Source: Bradyrhizobium japonicum USDA 6
Lineage (GTDB): Bacteria > Pseudomonadota > Alphaproteobacteria > Rhizobiales > Xanthobacteraceae
DNA: 64,000 nt
Direction of reading: 5' to 3'
Assembly: GCF_000284375.1 (NCBI RefSeq)
Contig: NC_017249.1
Location: 5,496,001 to 5,560,000, forward strand
In this document: piece by piece, positions 41,541 through 49,479 of the stretch
How the letters are laid out: the number at the start of each line of letters is the position of its first letter
Position numbering within the stretch: the first letter of the stretch is position 1
Translations under genes and position numbers: made by a program
Notes under the pieces: generated by a model
What the model saw: only the letters and a program-made list of their open reading frames with translations
Told to the model about the DNA's origin: nothing
The model's database searches: none

Positions 41541-43061
41541 TCAGTTGTTGCTGCGGTTCGCGGCCCGAAAACTCTTGATTTCCGACACGCTGCCATCGCG
41601 GTAGGTCAGTTCCACCGAGACGAACTGCGTGGCCGGGGCAAGCTTCATATAGAGCGGCATGCCGGCGCTGATCGCGCTTGGATCGCGCATGTCGCAGCCC
41701 GGCATCTTCAACACCTGGTTCGGAACGGCGGTGTCGATGCCGATGCGCACCTCGCGGATGGCGCAGCGGTAGGACACGAGGTGCGTGTAGTAGACGAGCA
41801 GCCCGTTGAACTCGCGGAACGACAGCCAGCTCGTCGCGGTCATGTCGAGGATCTTGCGCTGGTCGCGGATCAGCGCGGCCTCGGGATCGAACCGGATCGG
41901 GAATGGCCCCTGCATGTCGCCGGACTGGTCGACATAGCGGACCTCGATGGTGCCGGCCGGCGCATCCGGCGGCAATTCGATCGACGGGTTCGGCATCCGC
42001 TTGCGCGTGCGCGGATCGAGCGTGTCGATGAAGCCGGTCTCGCGGAAATCGCCATTGCCGGCCATGCGCCAGGAAATGCCGAGCGTCGGGTCCGCGAAGG
42101 AGAACACCACGCTCCAGCCGCCATTGTGCCGCGAGAAGCTGGCGATCGGCGCGTTGGTGGTTTCTTCCTTCGGCACGCGCGGTACCGACACCGGCGGAAG
42201 AGTCGCGAGCTTCTGGGGCGGCGGATCGGCCGGGTCCGCAGCGGCGGTGGCGTCCTTGGCAACGCCGCTGAGGAAGACGTCGTCGACCATCTGGTCGAAA
42301 TAGACCGGCACCTGCCTGTGCTTGACGGTGTCCGCCATCTCGCTGACGAGACGGCGGGTGCGCTGCGCCACCTGCACCAGGTTCTCGCCGGGCTGGAGAA
42401 GCTCCCTGGCGAAGGTGCGCGTGAACACCGAATTGGGATTGGCGTCGTCGTCGGAGAGACGATCGAGTGCGGTCTGCCGGGGACCTGCGGAGAACACCGA
42501 GAACACGCCTTCGGGCAGCTGCACCATCGGCGCGAGGCCGCCGCCGCCTGCGACCGCGCGGGTGCCTTTGCGCTCGAACGGGTTGTTGCGGCAGGCGTCG
42601 AACACCAGGATCGACGTACGCGCCTTCTTGTTCTGAAGGCGCTCGACGATGCGGTCGGCCAGGATGGAAGCGTCGCGCACCAGCTCTTCCTGCCCTTCGG
42701 TCGCCGCCGGTACGTCGGTCGGCAACAGGTAGTTCTGGCCCGCGATCTCGAAGCCGTGGCCGGCGTAGAAGAAGAATGCGGTGTCGCCGGGCTCGATCGC
42801 CCTGTCGAACGCGAGCAGCGTCTCGGAGAATTGCTGCCGGCTCTGGTTCTCGGCGACCATCACCGAGAAGCCGAGCTGCTTCAGCGTATCGCCCATGGTG
42901 CGGGCGTCGTTGACCGCCTTGAGGAGCTTGGGGACGTTCCTGTAGTCGTTGTTGCCGACGACGAGCGCAACGCGCTTCTCGGCGTGTGCGGGCAGCGCGA
43001 AGCCGCTCAGGCTCACCGCAAGGCCAAGGGCCGCCAGAATTCTGAAAAGCCGACGCGTCAT
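41541..43061 (-). CDS. Secreted caspase-family (metacaspase-like) peptidase
   Basis: 506 aa. Signal peptide MTRRLFRILAALGLAVSLSG...AHA (cut near residue 27). The caspase p20 fold spans residues about 28-270: RVALVVGNNDYRNVPKLLKAVNDA, then the catalytic His102 in FFFYAGHGFEI, then the catalytic Cys157 in ILVFDACRNNPF. Both residues are present, so it may be active. The second half (about 290-500) is a beta-rich module with VVFSFADPTLGISWRM and WLSFREFNGLLVYYTH, unlike known caspase partners. Location is periplasmic or extracellular. No obvious inhibitor or substrate gene is nearby. Confidence 0.85.
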   Translation of the reverse strand: MTRRLFRILAALGLAVSLSGFALPAHAEKRVALVVGNNDYRNVPKLLKAVNDARTMGDTLKQLGFSVMVAENQSRQQFSETLLAFDRAIEPGDTAFFFYAGHGFEIAGQNYLLPTDVPAATEGQEELVRDASILADRIVERLQNKKARTSILVFDACRNNPFERKGTRAVAGGGGLAPMVQLPEGVFSVFSAGPRQTALDRLSDDDANPNSVFTRTFARELLQPGENLVQVAQRTRRLVSEMADTVKHRQVPVYFDQMVDDVFLSGVAKDATAAADPADPPPQKLATLPPVSVPRVPKEETTNAPIASFSRHNGGWSVVFSFADPTLGISWRMAGNGDFRETGFIDTLDPRTRKRMPNPSIELPPDAPAGTIEVRYVDQSGDMQGPFPIRFDPEAALIRDQRKILDMTATSWLSFREFNGLLVYYTHLVSYRCAIREVRIGIDTAVPNQVLKMPGCDMRDPSAISAGMPLYMKLAPATQFVSVELTYRDGSVSEIKSFRAANRSNN

Positions 43062-43260
43062 CGTAAAGATCCCGTTGCAGAACGGCGCTCCGCCGGCCCC
43101 TCGAACAGCGATTCATGGGACCCCTGCGCCGTTGACGATAGTCGGTCCAGCCATGTCCACGGTTCAACGCCGAGAGCCCTCGGGTTCCGTCATCAGGACT
43201 ATGGCAGATTCCTCCGGAATCTGCTTTTTCTAGGCAGCTGCGCTGCAAGCGGGGGCTGCC

Positions 43261-44271
43261 GTGTATCGATGGTGTACTGACGAGGTCGAGCCGCATGACC
43301 GGTTCGACTATTGGCGCGAGGTCCGTTCCAAGGGCCTGTTCGGCGTCACCGCTGAACTCGAGCGCGAACGCCGCGCGGACTTCTACGGCGAATTCTCGCT
43401 GCGCCAGCTCGGCGGCGGTGGCCTCGTCGAGCTGAAGGCCTCGCACTACACGGTCGAGCGCAGCAACTCCGACATCGCCTACGCGCCCGGCAACAGCATC
43501 TGCGTCTACCAGCAGCTCGGCAGCGGCGGCTGGTTCGGCGGCATGCGCACCGGCGACTTTGCGATCGCCAACGGCAGCTTCGCCACCAGCCATACCGACC
43601 AGCCCTATCGCACCGCGCCGCTGGGCGCAGGCGGCTTCCACCTGCGCATCCTGAAGATCCCCGTGAGCAGCCTCTCCACGCAGGACAGGCGCATGCGCGA
43701 GCTTGCGCCCCGGACCTTCAACGATCCCGGCCTGGCGCCCCTGCTCGGCGCCTGCTTCGCCGACCTCGATGAGGCCGCCGCGGGCGATAGCGGCGCCACT
43801 GATGCGACCTCAGTCGCCCAGACCTCCTTGGATCAAGCCTCCTTGGATCAAGCCTCGCTCGTCCAGGCCTTGGCCCATCTGGCCCTGATCGAGCGCGGTA
43901 TCGTGCGGCCCGGCAGCCGCCGTGGGCAGGCCGCGCTACGGACCGCCCGGCTCTCGCAGGCGCGTCGCCTGATCGCGCGCCATCTGCAAGACCCCGGTCT
44001 TGCGCCGGCGATGGTGGCCGACCAGCTCGGCGTGTCCGTGCGTCACCTGCACATGCTGTTCGAAACCGCGGCGAAGAGCTTTTCGCAGACCGTGACGGAC
44101 GAACGCCTGAAACAGAGCCGCCGCCTGATGCGCGAGGCGCCGGACCGGCTGATCGCTGATATCGCGACCTCCTGCGGCTTCGAGAGCCTGGCGACCTATT
44201 ACCGGGTCTTCAACGCGGCCTACGGAATGGCCCCCGGCGATTTCCGGGCCCGGGGGCAAGAAGGGCGTTAG
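43261..44271 (+). CDS. AraC-family transcriptional regulator
   Basis: 336 aa; GTG start at 43261. The N-terminal part (about 1-180) follows the AraC-binding-like domain 2 found with FeaR/OruR-type regulators. The C-terminal 100 residues hold two helix-turn-helix units: MVADQLGVSVRHLHMLFETA and IADIATSCGFESLATYYRVFNAAYG, then MAPGDFRA. A short triple repeat (SLDQASLDQASLVQA) lies between the domains. It is divergent from the caspase-like gene and could control it. Confidence 0.88.
   Translation: MYRWCTDEVEPHDRFDYWREVRSKGLFGVTAELERERRADFYGEFSLRQLGGGGLVELKASHYTVERSNSDIAYAPGNSICVYQQLGSGGWFGGMRTGDFAIANGSFATSHTDQPYRTAPLGAGGFHLRILKIPVSSLSTQDRRMRELAPRTFNDPGLAPLLGACFADLDEAAAGDSGATDATSVAQTSLDQASLDQASLVQALAHLALIERGIVRPGSRRGQAALRTARLSQARRLIARHLQDPGLAPAMVADQLGVSVRHLHMLFETAAKSFSQTVTDERLKQSRRLMREAPDRLIADIATSCGFESLATYYRVFNAAYGMAPGDFRARGQEGR
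43822..43866 (+). repeat. 15-bp tandem repeat inside the AraC-type gene
   Basis: Three 15-base units, CCTCCTTGGATCAA-type, lie end to end: two differ by one base and the third is diverged. They encode TSLDQ, ASLDQ and ASLVQ in the inter-domain linker and keep the frame. Confidence 0.75.
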
Positions 44272-44571
44272 TCGTCCTTCCGGCAGCTATCGCCCGGTTA
44301 ACGGTGGAGGCGGAAAAGCCCAGCCTGGCCCACTATTTGGGCAAAAACCTCAGGTTTTTTAGGGTCTTCCCGCGCCCGCTCCATTGACTTTGGCCGATTC
44401 CCGCCTATGTTCCGGGGCGACGCGGCTCAGATCGAAGACCGATTCTCGAGCCTTGCGCTTCGTTCGCGTGAGTCAGCACCCCCAGCTTCTTTGAGAGCGC
44501 GCCGTTTCGGGGTGGAACGCGACAGCCTTAATTACCCTCGATTCCGAACGGCGGTTTCGACCAGAGGCTCA
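44272..44571. other. Gene-free leader region of the helicase
   Basis: 300 bases between the AraC-type gene and the helicase. An AT-rich hairpin AAAAACCT-c-AGGTTTTT at 44343-44360 may end araC-type transcription. A promoter lies at 44384-44411, giving a leader of about 155 bases that holds no coding frame of its own. Confidence 0.5.
44384..44411 (+). promoter_or_regulatory. Candidate sigma-70 promoter of the helicase gene
   Basis: TTGACT at 44384-44389 and TATGTT at 44406-44411 are spaced by 16 bases. The start of transcription would be near 44418. Confidence 0.5.
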
Positions 44572-46104
44572 ATGTCCTTTTCAAATCTCGGACTGTCCGA
44601 AAAAGTCCTCGCCGCAGTGGCGGCCACCGGTTACACCACCCCCACCCCCATTCAGGAACAGGCGATCCCCCACGTGCTCGCGCGCAAGGACGTGCTCGGC
44701 ATCGCCCAGACCGGCACCGGCAAGACCGCGGCCTTCGTGCTGCCGATGCTCACCATCCTCGAAAAGGGGCGCGCCCGCGCGCGCATGCCGCGCACGCTGA
44801 TCCTGGAGCCGACCCGCGAGCTCGCGGCGCAGGTGAAGGAAAACTTCGACCGCTACGGCGCCGGCCAGAAGCTCAACGTCGCCCTGCTGATCGGCGGCGT
44901 CTCCTTCGGCGACCAGGATGCCAAGCTGACGCGCGGCGTCGACGTGCTGATCGCCACCCCCGGCCGCCTGCTCGACCACACCGAGCGCGGCGGCCTCCTG
45001 CTCACAGGCGTCGAGCTCCTCGTCATCGACGAAGCCGACCGCATGCTGGACATGGGCTTCATTCCCGACATCGAGCGCGTCTGCAAGCTCGTCCCGTTCA
45101 CGCGGCAGACCCTGTTCTTCACCGCGACCATGCCGCCGGAGATCCGGCGCATCACCGAGACCTTCCTGCATAATCCGCAGAAAGTCGAGGTCTCCAAGCC
45201 CGCCACCACCGCCGTAACAGTCACGCAGTCACAGGTGCCTGCGGGGCGCGAGGCGCATGAGAAGCGCGAATTGCTTCGCCGCCTGTTGCGCGAGGCCAAG
45301 GATCTCAAGAACGCGATCATCTTCTGTAATCGCAAGCGCGAAGTCGCGATCGTTCACAAATCGCTCCAGAAGCACGGTTTCAGCGTCGGCGCCTTGCACG
45401 GCGACATGGACCAGCCGGCCCGCATGGCGGCGCTCGAGCAATTCCGCAAGGGTGAGCTGCCGCTGCTGGTCGCCTCCGACGTCGCCGCCCGCGGCCTCGA
45501 CATTCCCGAGGTCAGCCACGTTTTCAATTTCGACGTCCCCCATCATCCAGACGACTACGTCCATCGCGTCGGCCGCACCGGCCGTGCAGGCCGCACTGGT
45601 ACCGCGATCTCGATCGTGACGCCGCTCGACCAGAAGTCGATGGTGGCGATCGAGAAGCTGATCGGCCAGAACATTCCTCGCGCCGAGGGCGATTACGAGA
45701 TCCACGCTGAAGCCGGCGATGCGACCGAGCGCCCGCGCGAGCAGCGCGGCCGCGAGCGTTCGCGCGGCGGACGCGGCAAGCCGCAGCGCGGCGGTCGCGA
45801 TCGTGAGCGCAGCCACGAGCCGCGCGAACCGCGTGGCGAGGCAAGACACGCTTCCGAAAGGCCTTCAGCCGAAGCACGGCCCGCTCACGAGCCGAGGCCC
45901 GCACGCGAGGCAAGGCCTCCGCGTGAAGCCAGGCCGTCATCCGAGCCGCGCCATGGCTCGCGCCAGCAGGCCAATGCATCGCATGTGCCGTCGATCGGCC
46001 GCCCCGAGCCGCGCCGCCAGCGCGAGGCCGACACCGAGCCCGGCGATCACTCGCACCTTCCGGCGTTTCTGCTCCGCCCGGTGCGTTCTCCCGCCGGCGC
46101 CTGA
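44572..46104 (+). CDS. DEAD-box RNA helicase, RhlE type
   Basis: 510 aa. Start at 44572 (MSFSNLGLSEKVLAAVA) with AGAGG five bases upstream. Helicase motifs in order: Q motif GYTTPTPIQEQAI, motif I AQTGTGKT, Ia PTREL, II VIDEADRML, III FTATMP, then RGLDIP and HRVGRTGRAG. The core ends near residue 380. The last 120 residues are a low-complexity tail rich in Arg, Glu, Pro, Ala and His with repeated RE/PRE units, likely RNA-binding. The long leader fits cold- or RNA-controlled expression as seen for other DEAD-box genes. Confidence 0.93.
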   Translation: MSFSNLGLSEKVLAAVAATGYTTPTPIQEQAIPHVLARKDVLGIAQTGTGKTAAFVLPMLTILEKGRARARMPRTLILEPTRELAAQVKENFDRYGAGQKLNVALLIGGVSFGDQDAKLTRGVDVLIATPGRLLDHTERGGLLLTGVELLVIDEADRMLDMGFIPDIERVCKLVPFTRQTLFFTATMPPEIRRITETFLHNPQKVEVSKPATTAVTVTQSQVPAGREAHEKRELLRRLLREAKDLKNAIIFCNRKREVAIVHKSLQKHGFSVGALHGDMDQPARMAALEQFRKGELPLLVASDVAARGLDIPEVSHVFNFDVPHHPDDYVHRVGRTGRAGRTGTAISIVTPLDQKSMVAIEKLIGQNIPRAEGDYEIHAEAGDATERPREQRGRERSRGGRGKPQRGGRDRERSHEPREPRGEARHASERPSAEARPAHEPRPAREARPPREARPSSEPRHGSRQQANASHVPSIGRPEPRRQREADTEPGDHSHLPAFLLRPVRSPAGA

Positions 46105-46167
46105 CGCGCCGGCGCGATTCAGCTTCGGTTGAAAAGAGCCGCTCCACACTTTTTCTGATGCATTCGC

Positions 46168-46190
46168 GAACGTCTGTTTACAGAGCGTTC
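46168..46190. promoter_or_regulatory. Inverted repeat upstream of the diguanylate cyclase
   Basis: GAACGTCTGT pairs with ACAGA-g-CGTTC around a two-base centre with one extra base in the right arm. It lies 80 bases before the GTG start at 46270. It could be an operator; no adjacent regulator is known to use it. Confidence 0.35.
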
Positions 46191-46269
46191 ACGATCGTCC
46201 GTTAGCCTGCGAACATAATTTAAGCATTGCCGCGGTCGATGGCGCACCGACCGCTGTGGGGTATGTTCA

Positions 46270-47337
46270 GTGGTCAAGGTGCTCGACGAACACGAACGCA
46301 CGATGGCGTTCGCCGAAGTTGCTCTCGGTCAGATCCGTTCGCTTCGACAGACTGCAATTCCCCGCAATTACGAGATCTGGTACGTCTACGCCACCGGCTA
46401 TAACGCACCGCTCAACAAGATCATCAACGAGACGCTGGCGCGCCACGGCAAGCTGACCGAAGGCGATCTCGAGCAGATCTACGAGACCTATCTTTCCCAC
46501 ATCAAGACCACCGACCGCATCGACAAGGTCGGCGCACGCGTCATCGGCGAGATCGACGACGTGATGACGGTGCTGAGCGAAGCACTCGGGATGACCGGCT
46601 CCTACGATGCAAGCCTGTCGGGCGCGACCGAGCAACTGTCGTCGGCCAAGAACCGCGACCAGATCAAGTCGATCGTCGAGACGCTGCTGCGTTCGACCGG
46701 CGAGATGCGCGAGACCAACAAGGCGTTGGAAGACCGGCTGACCCTGTCCAAGAACGAGATCAGCAATCTCCAGCAGAGCCTGGAGGCGATCCGCGCCGAG
46801 AGCCTGACCGATCCGCTGACGGGGTTGGGCAATCGCAAATATTTCGATCGCATGATCGGCATGGCCGTGCAGAGCGCGCTCGCCTCGGGCGAGCCGCTGT
46901 CGCTGCTGCTGTTCGACATCGATCATTTCAAGTCGTTCAACGATTCCTACGGCCATCTCACCGGCGACCAGGTGTTGCGGCTGGTCGGCCTGTCCATGAA
47001 GCAGACCATCAAGGGACAGGACATCACCGCGCGCTATGGCGGCGAGGAATTCGCGGTCCTGCTGCCCAACACGGCACTGCGCCAGGCCCTCACCGTTGCA
47101 GATCACATCCGCCGCGCCGTGATGGCGAAGGAATTGAAGAAGAAATCGACCGGCGAGATCCTCGGCCGCGTCACAATCTCCGTCGGCGTCTCCATGCTCA
47201 AGCAGGGCGACGATCCCGACGCGCTGATCGAGCGTGCGGATGCCTGCCTCTATGCCGCCAAGCGCAACGGCCGCAACCGCGTGATCTGCGAGGCCGATCC
47301 GGAATTCGCGATCGAGTCGCACAGCCGGGTGGCCTGA
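46270..47337 (+). CDS. Diguanylate cyclase (GGDEF domain)
   Basis: 355 aa, no transmembrane helix; GTG start at 46270. Residues about 1-170 form a helical N-terminal region with a coiled-coil end (SKNEISNLQQSLEAIRAES). The GGDEF domain follows from LTDPLTGLGNRKYF; the active motif is GGEEF at residues 257-261, so cyclic-di-GMP synthesis from GTP is expected. The inhibitory I-site position (RxxD five residues before) reads KGQD, Arg replaced by Lys, which may weaken feedback control. No EAL domain is present. Confidence 0.9.
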   Translation: MVKVLDEHERTMAFAEVALGQIRSLRQTAIPRNYEIWYVYATGYNAPLNKIINETLARHGKLTEGDLEQIYETYLSHIKTTDRIDKVGARVIGEIDDVMTVLSEALGMTGSYDASLSGATEQLSSAKNRDQIKSIVETLLRSTGEMRETNKALEDRLTLSKNEISNLQQSLEAIRAESLTDPLTGLGNRKYFDRMIGMAVQSALASGEPLSLLLFDIDHFKSFNDSYGHLTGDQVLRLVGLSMKQTIKGQDITARYGGEEFAVLLPNTALRQALTVADHIRRAVMAKELKKKSTGEILGRVTISVGVSMLKQGDDPDALIERADACLYAAKRNGRNRVICEADPEFAIESHSRVA

Positions 47338-47441
47338 CGCCGAAGCAGCGCGCCTAAGAGACGGCCGGTGCTTGACATTCCAACCCGCCGAACGACATCT
47401 TCCCCGCCGCCCGACTGCGAGCGTCGAGAGGTCTTGTCGTC

Positions 47442-47972
47442 TTGCCCAATCCCCATGACTTTCACACACCGCAACCGTCCTACACCAGGGACGAACTGCT
47501 GAGATCGAGCGACGGCGGCTATTTCGGCCCGGGCAACGCGCAATTGCCGGCCCCGCCGATGCTCATGATGGATCGCATCACCGAGATCAGCCTGGACGGC
47601 GGCGAGTTCGGCAAGGGCCACATCGTCGGCGAGCTCGATATTGTGCCCGGCCACTGGTTCTTCGATTGCCACTATCGCGGTGACGCGATGATGCCGGGAA
47701 GCCTCGGCCTGGATGCGATGTGGCAGATGATCGGCTACTGGCTCGGCTGGTCGGGCTCACCGGGCAAGGGCCGCGCCATCGGCGTCGGCGAGGTCGACGT
47801 CACGGGATCCATCACGCCCGACACGGGCTGCGTGCGCTACGAAGTTGCCATGCGCATGGTCCGACGCGGCAAGCTGGTGCTCGGAATTGCCGACGGTCGC
47901 GTGCTTGCCGACGGCGTCGGGGTCTTCATCGCCAAGGACATGAGGGTCGGACTGACCAAGGCGGTGGACTGA
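47442..47972 (+). CDS. fabA: 3-hydroxydecanoyl-ACP dehydratase/isomerase
   Basis: 176 aa. It dehydrates 3-hydroxydecanoyl-ACP and isomerises trans-2- to cis-3-decenoyl-ACP, the entry to unsaturated fatty acids. The catalytic pair is visible: His77 in GHWFFDCHYRGDAMMPG and Asp91 in LGLDAMWQM. GPGNAQLPAPPMLMMDRI is diagnostic. The start is a TTG at 47442; it alone gives the expected MPNPHDF N-terminus, with GAGAGG at some distance. The usual downstream partner fabB (and fabI) is absent; a repeat and a TfoX gene follow instead. Confidence 0.93.
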   Translation: MPNPHDFHTPQPSYTRDELLRSSDGGYFGPGNAQLPAPPMLMMDRITEISLDGGEFGKGHIVGELDIVPGHWFFDCHYRGDAMMPGSLGLDAMWQMIGYWLGWSGSPGKGRAIGVGEVDVTGSITPDTGCVRYEVAMRMVRRGKLVLGIADGRVLADGVGVFIAKDMRVGLTKAVD

Positions 47973-47984
47973 GCGTGCGGTCTT

Positions 47985-48074
47985 GTAGGGTGGGCAAAGG
48001 CGCATAGCGCCGTGCCCACCATCTCTCCACACCAGCAGCTTAACGGTGGGCACGCTTCGCTTTGCCCACCCTAC
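47985..48074. repeat. Intergenic repeat, about 90 bp (GTAGGGTGGGCAAAG type)
   Basis: GTAGGGTGGGCAAAGGCGCA begins the element and CGCTTTGCCCACCCTAC ends it; the inner arms CCGTGCCCACC and GGTGGGCACG also mirror. I recognise it as a common Bradyrhizobium repeat. It lies between fabA and the convergent TfoX gene and overlaps the last 35 bases of the latter. Confidence 0.75.
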
Positions 48075-48477
48075 GCACCGCCTTCTTGGCTGCCTTCTTC
48101 GCCGGACGCTTCCTGGCAGCAGGTTTCTTCGCCACCGCTTTCTTCCTCGGCCGCTTCTTCACCCTGGCGCGCTGGGCGGCGGCGAGCGCTGCCCTCGCCC
48201 ATTGGGCGAGCTCCTCGGAATCGTCGAACAGGCGCGCCGGCAGTTCCCAATAGGAATTCACCAGCACGGTTTTGGCGCGGGTCGAATACTGGAACGGCTT
48301 CGAGCCTTCCGCTTCAAAGCCCGGGATGGTGACCTCGTCGGCGCGGAAGAACAGGCCCGCGCGCAAGGCGAGCGCGAAGTTGATGCCGTCGGCCGAGATG
48401 CCGTAGCCGGAGAACATTTTTCGGATGGTGACGGGGCCGAAATCGGCGAACAGGTCGATCAGGAATTCGCGGTCCAT
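48040..48477 (-). CDS. TfoX N-terminal-domain protein with histone-like tail
   Basis: 145 aa. Residues 1-95 follow the TfoX/Sxy N-terminal domain (FLIDLFADFGPVTIRKMFSGYGIS, then FRADEVTIPGFEAEGSKPF). Residues about 100-145 are Lys/Ala/Arg-rich (KKRPRKKAVAKKPAARKRPA) and look like a nucleic-acid-binding histone-like tail. The last ten codons (VGKAKRAHR) and the stop lie inside the 47985-48074 repeat. TfoX proteins affect competence in gamma-proteobacteria; in rhizobia the role is unknown. Confidence 0.85.
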   Translation of the reverse strand: MDREFLIDLFADFGPVTIRKMFSGYGISADGINFALALRAGLFFRADEVTIPGFEAEGSKPFQYSTRAKTVLVNSYWELPARLFDDSEELAQWARAALAAAQRARVKKRPRKKAVAKKPAARKRPAKKAAKKAVRRVGKAKRAHR

Positions 48478-48496
48478 GGCCCAACTCTCCCCCCAG

Positions 48497-48633
48497 CGTC
48501 GTCCCCGCCAAAGCGGGGCCCCATAACCACAGGGAGGAGTTTAGCGAAGACTATTAGTCCTGCCAGCGTGGTACTGATATCGAGCGTCATCGCCCGATCA
48601 CGCAGTATGGGTCCCGGCTTTCGCCGGGACGAC
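48497..48633. repeat. Intergenic repeat, about 137 bp (CGTCGTCCCCGCC type)
   Basis: Starts CGTCGTCCCCGCCAAAGCGG and ends CCCGGCTTTCGCCGGGACGAC, with hairpins at both ends (CCCCGCCAAAGCGGGG and CCCGGCTTTCGCCGGG) and a long middle. I recognise the middle GTTTAGCGAAGACTATTAGTC-like part as a repeat common in Bradyrhizobium. It lies between the TfoX gene and the end of the SUF operon and may terminate the operon. Confidence 0.7.
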
Positions 48634-48659
48634 AGAGGCATAATCGGCGACAGTGCGGC

Positions 48660-49058
48660 TTACCCGTCGATCTTCGCGGGCCGCAGCTCGACCGACTCGC
48701 CGCAGCCGCAGGCGGAGACCTGGTTGGGGTTGTTGAAGACGAACTGGGCCTGCATCTTGTCGGCCTTGTAGTCCATCTCGGTACCGAGCAGGAACAGCAC
48801 GGCCTTGGGATCGACCAGGATCTTGACGCCCTTGTCCTCGACGACCTCGTCGGTCGGGCGGACATCATGGGCGTATTCGACCGTGTAGGACTGGCCGGCA
48901 CAGCCGCCGTTCTTCACGCCGACGCGCAGGCCCACGATCTCGGAATCGGCGCGCTGGGTCAGCTCGCTGATGCGCTGGGCCGCGGCATCCGTCAGCCGCA
49001 TCACCTGCGGGCGCGGCCGCCGGGGCTTTGGTGTCGAAGCTGGTGTTGCCTGGGTCAT
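48660..49058 (-). CDS. sufA: A-type iron-sulfur carrier / HesB-family assembly protein
   Basis: 132 aa. It carries clusters from the SufBCD scaffold to apo-proteins. The three conserved Cys are visible in GVKNGGCAGQSY and SACGCGESVEL. An N-terminal Pro/Arg/Lys extension of about 18 residues precedes VMRLTDAAAQRI. It is the last gene of the SUF operon, 49 bases after sufT. Rhizobial annotation uses sufA or iscA for it; the operon context favours sufA. Confidence 0.9.
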   Translation of the reverse strand: MTQATPASTPKPRRPRPQVMRLTDAAAQRISELTQRADSEIVGLRVGVKNGGCAGQSYTVEYAHDVRPTDEVVEDKGVKILVDPKAVLFLLGTEMDYKADKMQAQFVFNNPNQVSACGCGESVELRPAKIDG

Positions 49059-49107
49059 GTTATCTATGTGGTCCGTTGCGGAGCGAATTCAATGCGAGCT
49101 GAGACCG

Positions 49108-49479
49108 TCACCACATGTTGAGCACGAGGCGGGCCTCGTCGCTCATGCGTTCCGGCGACCACGGCGGCTCCCAGACGACCTTGACGTCGACCACGCCGAC
49201 GCCGGGGACGCTGGCGACCGCGTTCTCGACCATGGTCGGCAGCTCGCCGGCAGCCGGGCAGTTCGGCGTCGTCAGCGTCATCTGGACGTCGACCGAGCGG
49301 TCGTCCTTGATCTCGACCTTGTAGATCAGGCCCAGCTCGTAGATGTCGGCCGGGATCTCCGGATCGAACACGGTCTTGAGGCCTGCGATGATTTCGGTGG
49401 TGAGACGCTCGGTCTCCTCAGGCGGCAGCGCCGACTGGGTCTCCATCGGATTGGCTTTGACTTCGGCCGTGTCACTCAT
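49108..49479 (-). CDS. sufT: SUF system Fe-S cluster assembly protein SufT (MIP18/DUF59)
   Basis: 123 aa. DUF59 fold: IIAGLKTVFDPEIPADIYELGLIYKVEI, then LTTPNCPAAGELP with the conserved Cys, and VVWEPPWSPERMSDEARLVL at the end. It helps cluster delivery in SUF operons and in MIP18 homologues. Its start overlaps the sufS stop by four bases (ATGA), giving translational coupling. Confidence 0.9.
   Translation of the reverse strand: MSDTAEVKANPMETQSALPPEETERLTTEIIAGLKTVFDPEIPADIYELGLIYKVEIKDDRSVDVQMTLTTPNCPAAGELPTMVENAVASVPGVGVVDVKVVWEPPWSPERMSDEARLVLNMW

Noticed and set aside
41488-43641. 717-codon minus-strand frame spanning the caspase-like gene
   Set aside because: It overlaps the true gene in another frame and is Arg/Ala-rich low complexity, typical of GC-rich shadow frames.
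44407-44571. In-frame extension of the RNA helicase to an earlier start
   Set aside because: It includes the likely -10 promoter region and low-quality sequence; MSFSNLGL is the typical RhlE N-terminus.
48040-48477. TfoX gene as evidence for natural competence
   Set aside because: Rhizobial TfoX-domain proteins are widespread without com genes nearby; only the fold is claimed.
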